64,000 bases of DNA from assembly GCA_022360095.1 (NCBI GenBank), contig JAKSDK010000788.1, forward strand, positions 1 through 64,000, given 5' to 3'. The notes under the pieces were generated by a model that saw nothing but the letters and a program-made list of their open reading frames with translations, had not been told where the DNA came from and did not search any database. Position numbers and translations under genes: made by a program. This stretch comes from Phycisphaerales bacterium. Lineage in GTDB: Bacteria > Planctomycetota > Phycisphaerae > UBA1845 > UTPLA1. Of this stretch, positions 52,573-60,792 are shown piece by piece; the first letter of the stretch is position 1; every line of letters begins with the position of its first letter.

Positions 52573-54852
52573 CTAGCTTAATTTGAAGTTGCGCGGTTTT
52601 CGTCGAATCCGACTCCAACCGAGCAACATGAACGGCATCATCATCGGCATGCCTCCTCCACAACACTCTTCGCCGATCGGCGCCGGTTCACCGCCTGGAC
52701 CCGGTATGTCCAAACAATCCGGTATGCCGTTGCCGTCGGCATCGAGCGTGTCATCTTCCCCGTTGCACTGATCATTGCAATCGGGGATCGAATCGCCATC
52801 CGTGTCAGTGTCGGCCGTACCACAGCCACAGGTGCCGGGTGCAACCTTGTCGGGATCATTCGGGCATTCGTCCAGGTCATCGCCCAGGCCGTCACCGTCC
52901 GCGTCGCGAAGCACCCATTCCATGAAACGCAAGTTCGGTCCCCGCAGCATCGTGCGTACGATGTTGCCGTCGGTGTCCATCTCGAACGCCACGCCTTCTC
53001 CATCATCTGTGGCCGTCGGTTGGCCGGTGATCATCCAGTGGCCGTTGAGCAATTCGACAAGCCCGATGAAGTTGCAGATCGACGACGGCGCGTGTTGGCC
53101 GGCGAGGGTGCCATCGCTCAGAAAATCGAGAATTCCCCGACGAGTGCCCAGCGTAGTCGCTGCATACACGTTCGCGTTCGACGCCTCGGCCAACTGAATC
53201 GGAGCACTACCGGGGTTCGCAGCGAAATCCGAAACGAATGCACCGGTTGCGTCATACTCGCGAATGATTTCGGGCCCGCCGGTGACAAACACGCGACCGT
53301 TGGTGTGGAACAGAATGTCGCGCGGTTCCGACAATCCGCCGGCGCCGGGTGCGATGAAGTTGCCTACGAAGTTGCCCGAGCTGTCGAACTCGGCGATCGC
53401 ATGGGCGTTTGCTCCAAGCTGAACGCAGACAACGAGGTTACCGTTCGGCCGCCAGGCCAGCCCCGTGGGGCCGTTGAGGATCGACAGATCGACGCCGCCG
53501 GCAGGCGCGAAGATGCCCAAGTAGTTGCCGTCGAGGTCGAACTCCTGGACGACGTCCGCAAGGACGTCCGACACCAGAATCGTATCTTGATTCGGGCCAA
53601 GGACCGCGGCAATCGGCTCGGGCAGGTTGACGGGGTCGGACGGGATGAAATCCGGATCAACCAGATCGCCATCGGCGGGGTCGAAGGCCATGACACGGTT
53701 GTTGTCCACATCAGGTACTAGCAAAAGACCGACACTCGAGAGCAGCGAAAGCGCCGGGTCTGCCAACCCGCAATCGCTGGCGCCGTCGCCGTCGATGTCG
53801 ACGTCGGGCTCCTCGCAACCGCAATCCCCCGGACCGTCGGTTTTAAAGATGCTCGCCATGCAGTTGTCGCAGGGGTCGCCGACACCGTCGCCGTCGGTGT
53901 CCACCTGACCGGCATTGTTGTCCGCCGGACAGTTGTCGTCGGTATCGGCCAACAAGTCGCCGTCACGATCGACATACGGCACACCGTTGACCAGGAGCAC
54001 AAAGCGATATTCAGCGTCGTCCGTGCTGCCGTCATCACCGACACGGACAAAATAGGTGCCGGTGGCCGGCGCGGTGATGACACCGGCCACGTTGGCGTCG
54101 TCCGTGTCGCTATTCCCCCCGGACTCCAGGATCGTGACTCCATCCGTGTCGATGATGTGGAGATCCGTGTCCGTTTGCGTACCGTCGCCGTCCGGGTCGT
54201 CATCCAGGATCACGGCCAGCGTGGCCCCACTGTCGGCGTGAAACTGGAAGAAGTCGGGCGTCCCTGCATTACTGATGGTGCCGCTCATGATCAGCGCCGA
54301 GATACCGTTGGCCGTCGCGGCCGTATCGTTGGCCTCCTGCTCGGACTCGGTGTCGGTGGAATCGACGATGACCTGATAGAGGTCATACTCCGAAATGACA
54401 TCATTGTCGTCACTTTCCGTAATCTGAAAAAAGACATTTCCCGACTGCGGCACGACCGCGCCCGCTACGGCGGAACCATCACCGGGACCGTCGTCGTCAT
54501 CGGATTTAATCAACGTCCCATCGTCAGCGAGGACGTCGAGGATCGAATCATCGCTGAAGGCCGAGTTTTGGGTATCGATGAAAGCAAAGACCAGATCACC
54601 GACGTTTGCGTCGCCGGCTCGCCAGTAATCCAGATCCGTCACCGGGTCGACGGCCCCCTGGCCGAACTCGCCCCAACGAATCGGATTGGCGTCGCCTATC
54701 GTGTTGTTCGACTCGGTCTCCTCCAGACATGTCGGTCCCATGCTTGGAACCAACAATCCCACTGCGATCAGGGTCATCCATGCAACCCAGCGACCGTTTC
54801 GATTGGGTGAAGTTCGATGAGCGCGTGTACGTTTTCGTGTTCGTCCAGTCAT
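52573..54852 (-). CDS. Large secreted calcium-repeat protein with C-terminal CCGGG sorting-like tail
   Basis: The 759-residue protein has a basic N-terminus and one hydrophobic segment (WMTLIAVGLLVPSMGP). Two pre-peptidase-C-terminal (PPC)-like beta domains follow (about 45-165 and 165-290, for example ESNNTIGDANPIRWGEF and SEQEANDTAATANGISALI). Then come thrombospondin-3-type Asp-rich repeats (DGDLLADTDDNCP, DTDGDGVGDPCDNC), an NHL-like propeller (about 370-630), more calcium repeats, and a tail EECCGGGMPMMMPFMLLGWSRIRRK. That tail combines a Cys/Gly motif, a hydrophobic stretch and a basic cluster, like bacterial C-terminal sorting tails. Divergent upstream; downstream terminator seen. Confidence 0.82.
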   Translation of the reverse strand: MTGRTRKRTRAHRTSPNRNGRWVAWMTLIAVGLLVPSMGPTCLEETESNNTIGDANPIRWGEFGQGAVDPVTDLDYWRAGDANVGDLVFAFIDTQNSAFSDDSILDVLADDGTLIKSDDDDGPGDGSAVAGAVVPQSGNVFFQITESDDNDVISEYDLYQVIVDSTDTESEQEANDTAATANGISALIMSGTISNAGTPDFFQFHADSGATLAVILDDDPDGDGTQTDTDLHIIDTDGVTILESGGNSDTDDANVAGVITAPATGTYFVRVGDDGSTDDAEYRFVLLVNGVPYVDRDGDLLADTDDNCPADNNAGQVDTDGDGVGDPCDNCMASIFKTDGPGDCGCEEPDVDIDGDGASDCGLADPALSLLSSVGLLLVPDVDNNRVMAFDPADGDLVDPDFIPSDPVNLPEPIAAVLGPNQDTILVSDVLADVVQEFDLDGNYLGIFAPAGGVDLSILNGPTGLAWRPNGNLVVCVQLGANAHAIAEFDSSGNFVGNFIAPGAGGLSEPRDILFHTNGRVFVTGGPEIIREYDATGAFVSDFAANPGSAPIQLAEASNANVYAATTLGTRRGILDFLSDGTLAGQHAPSSICNFIGLVELLNGHWMITGQPTATDDGEGVAFEMDTDGNIVRTMLRGPNLRFMEWVLRDADGDGLGDDLDECPNDPDKVAPGTCGCGTADTDTDGDSIPDCNDQCNGEDDTLDADGNGIPDCLDIPGPGGEPAPIGEECCGGGMPMMMPFMLLGWSRIRRKPRNFKLS

Positions 54853-55711
54853 GATTATCTACCTTGAGAGCATCCGATGCCCAACATGACTCCAATCCGG
54901 ACATCATGCCCAGATCGAGTCTTTTTCTTGTCTAGGTTGGTGCACCGTGCCTCAACCACTTAGGACTCAAGCGTCCTTTCCGCCAAATCACTCACGTGGT
55001 TACGGAAAAAAAGGCCTAGGCGTCCGATAGGCTGTCGACCGCAACACGCTTTGCGCAAGTGCGGCGGGCGGTAGACTGGCTCATGGAGTCTGGGATGGCT
55101 CGGCCGGAACAGACACAGCGAACCTTGGCGGCTCGGTCAGCGCCGGTGGCTTGCCGTGCAGCGCTTCGATACCAGGCGTGTGGTTGGCTCCTGCGTTGAA
55201 ATCACCAGGAAGAAGTCCTGGGCCGATCGCGGGGGGCCTTTCGCGCATTGCCCTGGGCTACCTAGCCGCCCGGGGAATTCGCTGCTTCTGCGAGCCGGGC
55301 CGGTTTGACCGGATGATGGCCGCTTTCTCACGCTGCAATTGGATCAAAATTGAATGATTGATGGCTAATCTGCATCTATTATTGTAGATTATGCGGGCGA
55401 CAGTATTCACTGTTACCCACAGCTATAAGAGTGCTTGCCACACTCGATTACGGACAAGGAGCCGTTCCTGCAACAACGTGGTCATCATGGGGTCGCTATT
55501 GCCGTGCGATCTCGCAAGAAGATCGTGAAGCTAGCTTACGATTACGAACTTGATTTTCTTAGGGCTGTGGCGCGGCGGCGGAATCATTAGGTATTCGAGT
55601 CATGTGGACGAATTTAATGTCCGTAGTTGTGGGCGTTTGCCCATTTGCGTCCAAGAAACCAACACGTGGTTCAATCACAAATCCATTCAAATTCTGAGAA
55701 AGGGCAAGATC
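54853..55711. other. Intergenic stretch, no confident gene
   Basis: 859 bases between the calcium-repeat protein and a small hypothetical gene. The left half (about 55,080-55,330) is GC-rich like the chromosome; the right half (about 55,340-55,550) is AT-richer. A frame at 55151-55357 is open but has no recognisable features. It may hold the promoter for the downstream gene or mark the boundary of an accessory region. Confidence 0.5.
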
Positions 55712-56074
55712 ATGGAGAAACAGTTGAAGGAAATCGCTCAAACGCTGAAGTACCGTCTCGCTGCGGAGTACACTGCGCGGTATCAGAAAATCGTGATGGC
55801 GTTGCCGCCCAAGATCCTCTACCACAAGGAGCCTTTGTCGAACAAAGAATGGCAGGATTCGCAAGTCACGAGCGTCTTGCACGCCTATGTAGATTTGTGC
55901 GCGGAGGAACTCCGGATGCACCGTTCCGGTCAGATTCCGGACGACGTATGGGAAAGTTGGCGTGAGGGTATTCTTGCGGGATTCCGATTGCCCGCTGTCC
56001 GGGGATTGTGGGAGCACTATTACCAGGGCGGGCCTTACACGGACCTTCGTAAGTTCCTTGACGAAGCCCGATAA
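55712..56074 (+). CDS. Hypothetical protein, 120 residues
   Basis: From ATG 55712 the product reads MEKQLKEIAQTLKYRLAAEYTARYQ, followed by a largely helical remainder with ELRMHRSGQIPDDVWESWREGILAGFRLPAVRGLW and a conserved-looking YYQGGPYTDLRKFLDEAR end. The W-x2-W...P...LW spacing recalls small proteins in which a Trp-rich helix is conserved, but I cannot name the family. An AAGGGC site lies about nine bases upstream. It is the first gene of the accessory region and has its own promoter space. Confidence 0.62.
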   Translation: MEKQLKEIAQTLKYRLAAEYTARYQKIVMALPPKILYHKEPLSNKEWQDSQVTSVLHAYVDLCAEELRMHRSGQIPDDVWESWREGILAGFRLPAVRGLWEHYYQGGPYTDLRKFLDEAR

Positions 56075-56379
56075 CTCGACGCTCGTTACCGGAGCTTGCA
56101 AGCCCGTGAGTAGTGCTGGGTTAATACACTGAGGCGCCTATTCATTTGGCCGGCGCTGATAACCTTTAAGTTATTGTTTATAAGGCGTTTATGGGTTCTG
56201 TGGTAAATTTCAAAGGACCTCTGACGGGCAAATTACGCATTACCATCTTTTAACAATTAATGACAATTAAGCCGATGTTGGAAAAAAAACTACTATCTTT
56301 AGTTTGATTGTATCAATCAAGACATAGTATTCTTAACGAGTGTAAGCGATTATCTGAGTAGAAAGGCTCAGAAGGACGA
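56075..56379. promoter_or_regulatory. AT-rich regulatory region upstream of the HTH cassette
   Basis: 305 bases, markedly AT-rich, between the small hypothetical gene and the HTH gene. It contains a direct repeat ACAATTAA/ACAATTAA with a ten-base period at 56253-56270, and the palindrome described at 56304-56320. A -35/-10 pair TTGATT (56304-56309) and TATTCT (56328-56333), 18 bases apart, would start transcription near 56340, about 40 bases before the GTG at 56380. Confidence 0.5.
56304..56320. promoter_or_regulatory. Candidate operator palindrome of the HTH gene
   Basis: TTGATTG (56304-56310) and CAATCAA (56314-56320) are perfect inverted repeats around TAT. They overlap the predicted -35 box, which is how a repressor site is usually placed. 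The HTH product could bind here and control its own operon. No binding evidence exists. Confidence 0.5.
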
Positions 56380-56655
56380 GTGAGTGATTCGATGCCGATA
56401 AAAGAGAACCACGAATTCATGACCCTGGCCGAAGCGGCGGAGATGCTCAGATTGTCCTCCAACACCGTCTACAAGTTATGTCGTAGCGGAGAATTGCCAA
56501 GCAAACAGATCGGACGCCAATGGCGCATCCGAGCCGCGGATCTCGAGGCCTGGCTGGCCCAGAGCCATCAGGACCCGAAATCGCGGCCCGCCACGGGAGC
56601 CGACCCGTTGGTGGAGTTGAGGCGCGAGGAAGAGGAAGAGGAGGGGGAAAGATGA
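56380..56655 (+). CDS. Excisionase-type helix-turn-helix DNA-binding protein
   Basis: The 91-residue protein contains the MerR/excisionase-like motif FMTLAEAAEMLRLSSNTVYKLCRSGELPSKQIGRQWRIRAADLEAWL, as in small HTH_17 domains used by recombination directionality factors and by transcription regulators. The tail is acidic and ends with a Glu-rich stretch. The GTG at 56380 has GAAGGA upstream; an ATG at 56392 is also possible. It overlaps the next gene by four bases (ATGA), so the two are co-translated. Given the linkage it is more likely a regulator of the cassette than an excisionase; no integrase is seen nearby. Confidence 0.8.
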   Translation: MSDSMPIKENHEFMTLAEAAEMLRLSSNTVYKLCRSGELPSKQIGRQWRIRAADLEAWLAQSHQDPKSRPATGADPLVELRREEEEEEGER

Positions 56656-57314
56656 AGTCGAGGGACGAGCTTTGGTTAGAAGTCTTCAAGAGACTCCCTG
56701 TGGAAAACGTCTTGGGATTCAGTAATGACGCCGATCCTGATGATTTGGAGATATTTATCCAGCGTGCTTTGCATGAGTTATCCGATGCCGAAAGAGAACC
56801 TGAGCAGGAACTGATCAAAGACATCGTCAGTTTTGTAAAGCGTTTGAACCGTTGGCCCGGTAGAGCATTCAATGATTGCCTATCGAGGCTTATCCGCATT
56901 TGCGTAACCCCGCACCAAGAACAGAAGTCAAGATGGGCTGAGCGTACGCTCGAACTGTTGTTGCTCGCGCTTAATCCGGCCTACGTGAAATACCCGACGT
57001 TAACAAAAACAAAAGGTGCGATATTAAGCAATCAACAACGGCGTCTCGTGCAGAGCGTGATGAAGGCCGTGTGGAGGGATAAGGAATACCTCACCTTTGG
57101 CGAGCCTCCCCAGGCGGTCAACCTAGCCGTGATGCTAGCGTCGAATTTCACGGCCATTTTTTATGAACATCAAAGAACCGAGCTGATTGATATGCTGGAA
57201 GGTTTTGTCGAGTTGTTTCCACAACATTACACCCACCCGTTCATCGCAGATTTGCTGCTGGTCTACAGAAGGATGGGCCTTGATAAACATGCGTTGCAAA
57301 CTCGGAGGTGGTAG
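56652..57314 (+). CDS. Unknown helical protein in the HTH/ParA-like cassette
   Basis: The 220-residue protein starts MKSRDELWLEVFKRLPVENVLGF, overlapping the HTH gene by four bases. It is predicted mostly helical, with LIKDIVSFVKRLNRWPGRAFNDCL, LLLLALNPAYVKYPTLTKTKGAIL and a C-terminal ELIDMLEGFVELFPQHYTHPFIADLL. No signal peptide or membrane helix is seen. It could be a HEAT-like or adaptor protein, but I recognise no family. Position between an HTH protein and a ParA-like ATPase makes it a probable partner of both. Confidence 0.68.
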   Translation: MKSRDELWLEVFKRLPVENVLGFSNDADPDDLEIFIQRALHELSDAEREPEQELIKDIVSFVKRLNRWPGRAFNDCLSRLIRICVTPHQEQKSRWAERTLELLLLALNPAYVKYPTLTKTKGAILSNQQRRLVQSVMKAVWRDKEYLTFGEPPQAVNLAVMLASNFTAIFYEHQRTELIDMLEGFVELFPQHYTHPFIADLLLVYRRMGLDKHALQTRRW

Positions 57315-57362
57315 TCCTTCATCGCTCATAATACCAGCGATGATACATTGAGAAGGCCGATC

Positions 57363-58634
57363 ATGACGCCGATTATCGTATCCGTTCACTCCAGAAAAGG
57401 CGGAGTTGGCAAAACGTCGTTGGCTGTCAGCGCAGCCTTCCAACTGGCCGCACGAGGCAAAAAAGTTGCATTGCTGGATCTGGACACGCTAGGCACTCAT
57501 TTGTCCCAGTGTCTGCCAACGGATCGAGATACCCTCGGCCGCCAGAATGATGAACTACTTGAATTCCGACCCGATGCGTTTGAAAGAGAAACTGAGGATA
57601 AGGATAAGAAGAAGAGTCAGCCAGGGTACTACGACCGTTCCTATCTAACGTGGCAATTCGCGGGAACCCCGACGGGTGAGGCCCCGCCTACCATTGATGA
57701 AATCGAAGCTCACGTGAATTTCGGCATGTCATCATGGGAAAATGCCAGGAAACGAGGTGTTGAGCGGGAATTCGATAACATCGAAAAGAACCTCATGGTG
57801 TTCCCCGGCTCCTGCATTGTGCGTGACATCATCAATGCAAACGACGAAATCATCCGCGGGGAAAACCCAGTACCGAGATACGCGCGTTTTCTTGGGCGAG
57901 TCGCAACTTATCTTTCTAAGTACAGAGTGGAATTCGCCTTCATTGATAATTCTCCGGGCCTAAGCTTCTTTTCGGGCACTCAACTGGCGGCGGTCCTGAA
58001 GATTGTAAATTCTTCGAACATGACGGCGTCCTGGCGAACGTGGTTTGTGACGGGACCGGCCTGGTGGGAGCAGGGTATCGTCCTTTATGAGATCCGGACG
58101 TATGCAGGGGAGTTAAGGAAAACCAGACCGACTCTCGTGGTCAACAAGGCACCGGGTGCCTGGCTTGGTCAGGAAGGTTTTGCTCCGGGAAAATCCATTT
58201 CGATCCAAGATGCTGATAATAATGGACTACTCGCAAGACTGTTTGATTTGCCCATTTTTGCCGCAACAGGGAAAAGTGGTGAGGACTTAAGCAATGTTTT
58301 CTTGATAAATCGGAACATTTCATTCGCAGTCCTTGGAGAAGATTACAATCTTCGCAATATCGTGATCAAACCCGAGGATCGCGGTGAGATTGCACTTTTG
58401 AAGCACAAAGAGCGCAACATTCGATGGGCTGAGACTGCGAGTGAATACGCAAGTGAGTTTGCGCTCGGAGCAATCTCCGCCATCGGAAAGGAAGTCCGGA
58501 CGGAAGATGAGATCCGGGAACAAGAGATTCGTGACGTCAAACTTCGCGAGGCCGGTCTGGTCATCCGAAAAAACTCCTTTCACAGAGACATCCATACGGC
58601 GCTTCTTGAGCCTCTTTTGCAGGCAACCTCCTGA
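57363..58634 (+). CDS. ParA/MinD-like P-loop ATPase
   Basis: The 423-residue protein begins MTPIIVSVHSRKGGVGKTSLAVSAAFQLA with the deviant Walker A of the ParA/MinD family (KGGVGKTS), then ALLDLDTLGTHL at the A' position and VEFAFIDNSPGLSFFSG at the Walker B position. TLVVNKAPGAWLGQ is the usual nucleotide-contact region. There is an insert of about 100 residues between the A' box and Walker B. No partner ParB is seen, and no centromere-like repeats, so it is probably not plasmid partitioning. The ATG at 57363 is 48 bases after the previous stop. Its likely role is to act with the helical protein encoded upstream. Confidence 0.83.
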   Translation: MTPIIVSVHSRKGGVGKTSLAVSAAFQLAARGKKVALLDLDTLGTHLSQCLPTDRDTLGRQNDELLEFRPDAFERETEDKDKKKSQPGYYDRSYLTWQFAGTPTGEAPPTIDEIEAHVNFGMSSWENARKRGVEREFDNIEKNLMVFPGSCIVRDIINANDEIIRGENPVPRYARFLGRVATYLSKYRVEFAFIDNSPGLSFFSGTQLAAVLKIVNSSNMTASWRTWFVTGPAWWEQGIVLYEIRTYAGELRKTRPTLVVNKAPGAWLGQEGFAPGKSISIQDADNNGLLARLFDLPIFAATGKSGEDLSNVFLINRNISFAVLGEDYNLRNIVIKPEDRGEIALLKHKERNIRWAETASEYASEFALGAISAIGKEVRTEDEIREQEIRDVKLREAGLVIRKNSFHRDIHTALLEPLLQATS

Positions 58635-59000
58635 GTGTCATGGAGTGGCGCTCATCCAAATACGAAAACACTCATCATTGCATTCTTCGTAGTTTCGGGT
58701 GCTCAATAATGCTCTGCTGCATTCAGTCAACTCCATCTCAGATACGCCGATCATCACATATTGGCCTGTCAGGGTGCTTGCAATCTCCATCGACATGATG
58801 CATAATCGGTTGCAGTGCTTGAAATCGTTGGGTCAGGGCTGGGACTCGTGTGATATCACATTGCCATTCTGATCAAGCACGCGCTCGCCGGGGCGCAGAT
58901 TCGTAGACATACTCCACCCTGACGTAGAAACGCCGCCACTTCTGATTTGGTTGTCTTAGGCGGAAGTCGATAAGACCACGGCTTGTCGAGGATTCGCATT
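58635..59000. other. Intergenic stretch, no gene seen
   Basis: 366 bases between the ParA-like gene and the next gene. No coding frame, RNA or strong hairpin is recognised. It probably holds a leader for the downstream gene if that gene has its own promoter. Confidence 0.5.
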
Positions 59001-60629
59001 GTGGAGAAAGTCAATATTCTAAACCTGTATGTTGGATTACCAAACCAAGAGCACGCGAGCATTCGGGGTAACATCGCCAATCTCGTCGGGCAAATTCTTT
59101 CCATTGTAAAAAGAAGAAGTCGTCGAATTCGAAAACACCCGGGGCGGTCGGAGCCACAGCCCCTTGACAGCTTTGTGTCTCTGATACCGGGTGCAACGTT
59201 CTACAATTCAGCCATCGGCGCCTGGATGAATAATGCACGACGCGTTGATGATCATGTTCAGGTCATCGAGTTTTTGTTGGAGCCGGATGACTTCCAGGCC
59301 TCCGCGCTTCTTATTTTTTCCGAAGTCGTGTTCCCGACTCTTGTTCTCGCGGAACAGGATGAGATTCTAGGTGCTTTGCATCAGCATCACGAGGTTTCAG
59401 GATTCAGGTTCGCAAGAAAGGCCGCAGTGCTTCGCCGGGCTAAGCCCGGAACGGAACCGTCAAGAGACGAAGATAGGCGACTCTTGCATCCGATTCGTTT
59501 TCTGATGTGTTTGACGGATTTCGCTCTACAAGATAGCGAGAGTATGGACCTGGATCATGAATGGCAAAGCTGGACTGCGCCATGGTGGGAATGGGTAAGC
59601 CGGACCGGCATCGAAAAGACGGAATACTGGGACGAATCCATTCGTCCCCACAATTATGAACCCACTTCCGTCTTTAAGGACTTTGATCTCGGGCTCCCGA
59701 CGGTTTATTTCCGCGTGCTAATTCATACGGCGAGCTGGTGGTTGTTCTACACTTCTTCGGAAACACTGCTCGATTCTGCTGAACACTTTGCGCGATACCT
59801 TTTCACGCATCGGGTGGGCCAACGTTTGCATGAACGACTGGGAAAGGCCCTTAAATGGGCCGAGAAGACCTACTTCGATAAAGAAGAAAAAAAGGAAAAA
59901 AATGGCTATTTTTCAAAACTTCGAGTAGGGCCTGAATCCGAAGATCCGCTTCCCAATGCGGTTCTTTGGCTCAGCTTTCTCTATGACTACCTTGCGGAGT
60001 GGCTAGCGATACACTATCAACCTCCTCGCGCTGATTGGGAAATACGGCAAGGATGGAGTTCGAGGGCGCCCGGCTCGAAAGAATGGTTTTTCCCGAAAAT
60101 AGCGCGAAAGCTCCGAGTTGCTAAGGAAGATCCCGCGTCTACTCCGGACGATTGGCGACGGTATCTGGAAGTACTTCTCAAAGTCGATGATCGTCATTTT
60201 CCGGACTCGCACTTGCTGGACGCCTGGGAAACCTACTTTCGAATTGTCAGTAAGCCGGACAAGAAGGGAATGTGTTGGGCTGATGAAGTCACGGCAGCCC
60301 AGATCGACCAGCCGTGGTGGGCGGCCACTTATCGATCGTGGCGAGTGAGCAATCCTTGTGCTCAATTGTGGCTCGCGCCCCTTATGCTGGACGCGGTGCA
60401 TAGAGCTGTTCGGAAAAGATACAAGTCCAAGTCGAAAATTAATAAGACGTTGGATCTCGATTATCTATTCGATTTGAGCCAGCAAAAGACCAAGAGCAAT
60501 GGTTCCTGGCAGTGTGATACACTAAGACGCTTGGTTGAAGATGCGTTTCGAGCTTTTCCAATTGATCTGCCAGACGGTGATAGGAAGAATGCCTCAGCTC
60601 TTATTTTTGCCATGCAACAAAGTGTGTGA
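59001..60629 (+). CDS. Large Trp-rich unknown protein of the accessory cassette
   Basis: From GTG 59001 (GAGG about ten bases upstream) the product is 542 residues, starting MEKVNILNLYVGLPNQEHASIRGNI; a TTG at 58983 would add six. It is rich in Trp and aromatic residues (for example WQSWTAPWWEWVSRTG, SWWLFYTSSETLLD and WWAATYRSWRVSN) with charged helices near 290-330 (KWAEKTYFDKEEKKEKNGYFSKL). I see no signal peptide, no nucleotide-binding motif and no nuclease motif. No family recognised. It is separated from the ParA-like gene by 366 bases but transcribed the same way. Confidence 0.68.
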   Translation: MEKVNILNLYVGLPNQEHASIRGNIANLVGQILSIVKRRSRRIRKHPGRSEPQPLDSFVSLIPGATFYNSAIGAWMNNARRVDDHVQVIEFLLEPDDFQASALLIFSEVVFPTLVLAEQDEILGALHQHHEVSGFRFARKAAVLRRAKPGTEPSRDEDRRLLHPIRFLMCLTDFALQDSESMDLDHEWQSWTAPWWEWVSRTGIEKTEYWDESIRPHNYEPTSVFKDFDLGLPTVYFRVLIHTASWWLFYTSSETLLDSAEHFARYLFTHRVGQRLHERLGKALKWAEKTYFDKEEKKEKNGYFSKLRVGPESEDPLPNAVLWLSFLYDYLAEWLAIHYQPPRADWEIRQGWSSRAPGSKEWFFPKIARKLRVAKEDPASTPDDWRRYLEVLLKVDDRHFPDSHLLDAWETYFRIVSKPDKKGMCWADEVTAAQIDQPWWAATYRSWRVSNPCAQLWLAPLMLDAVHRAVRKRYKSKSKINKTLDLDYLFDLSQQKTKSNGSWQCDTLRRLVEDAFRAFPIDLPDGDRKNASALIFAMQQSV

Positions 60630-60747
60630 CATTGACCTACTAATGAGGTCGGTCGGCGAGAAAGAGGGGGCTGCTCCCGTGGCGGGTCGAGGAATAGATG
60701 AGAACACCATAAGAAATCGCTGTTAGGATTGCACAGTTTCGGCCGAA

Positions 60748-60769
60748 CCCCGGGCAGGCCTGCCCGGGG
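60748..60769. repeat. GC-rich palindromic repeat, copy 7 (perfect palindrome)
   Basis: Arms CCCCGGGCAGG (60748-60758) and CCTGCCCGGGG (60759-60769) are a perfect 22-base palindrome, flanked by GAA and CTTTG. It lies between convergent genes (unknown cassette protein and glycoside hydrolase), as do several other copies. Confidence 0.85.
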
Positions 60770-60792
60770 CTTTGTTTGTGTTTGCTTGGTCA

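Noticed and set aside
55151..55357. 68-codon plus-strand frame between calcium-repeat and accessory genes
   Set aside because: No start context, no motif and Pro/Ala/Gly-rich; considered chance in GC-rich DNA.
56380..56655. HTH protein as an excisionase of an integrated phage or ICE
   Set aside because: No integrase, attachment repeat or structural phage gene is visible in the window.
57363..58634. ParA-like ATPase as part of a plasmid partition locus
   Set aside because: No ParB-like gene, no iterons or centromere repeats, and the adjacent genes do not fit; kept as an accessory cassette instead.
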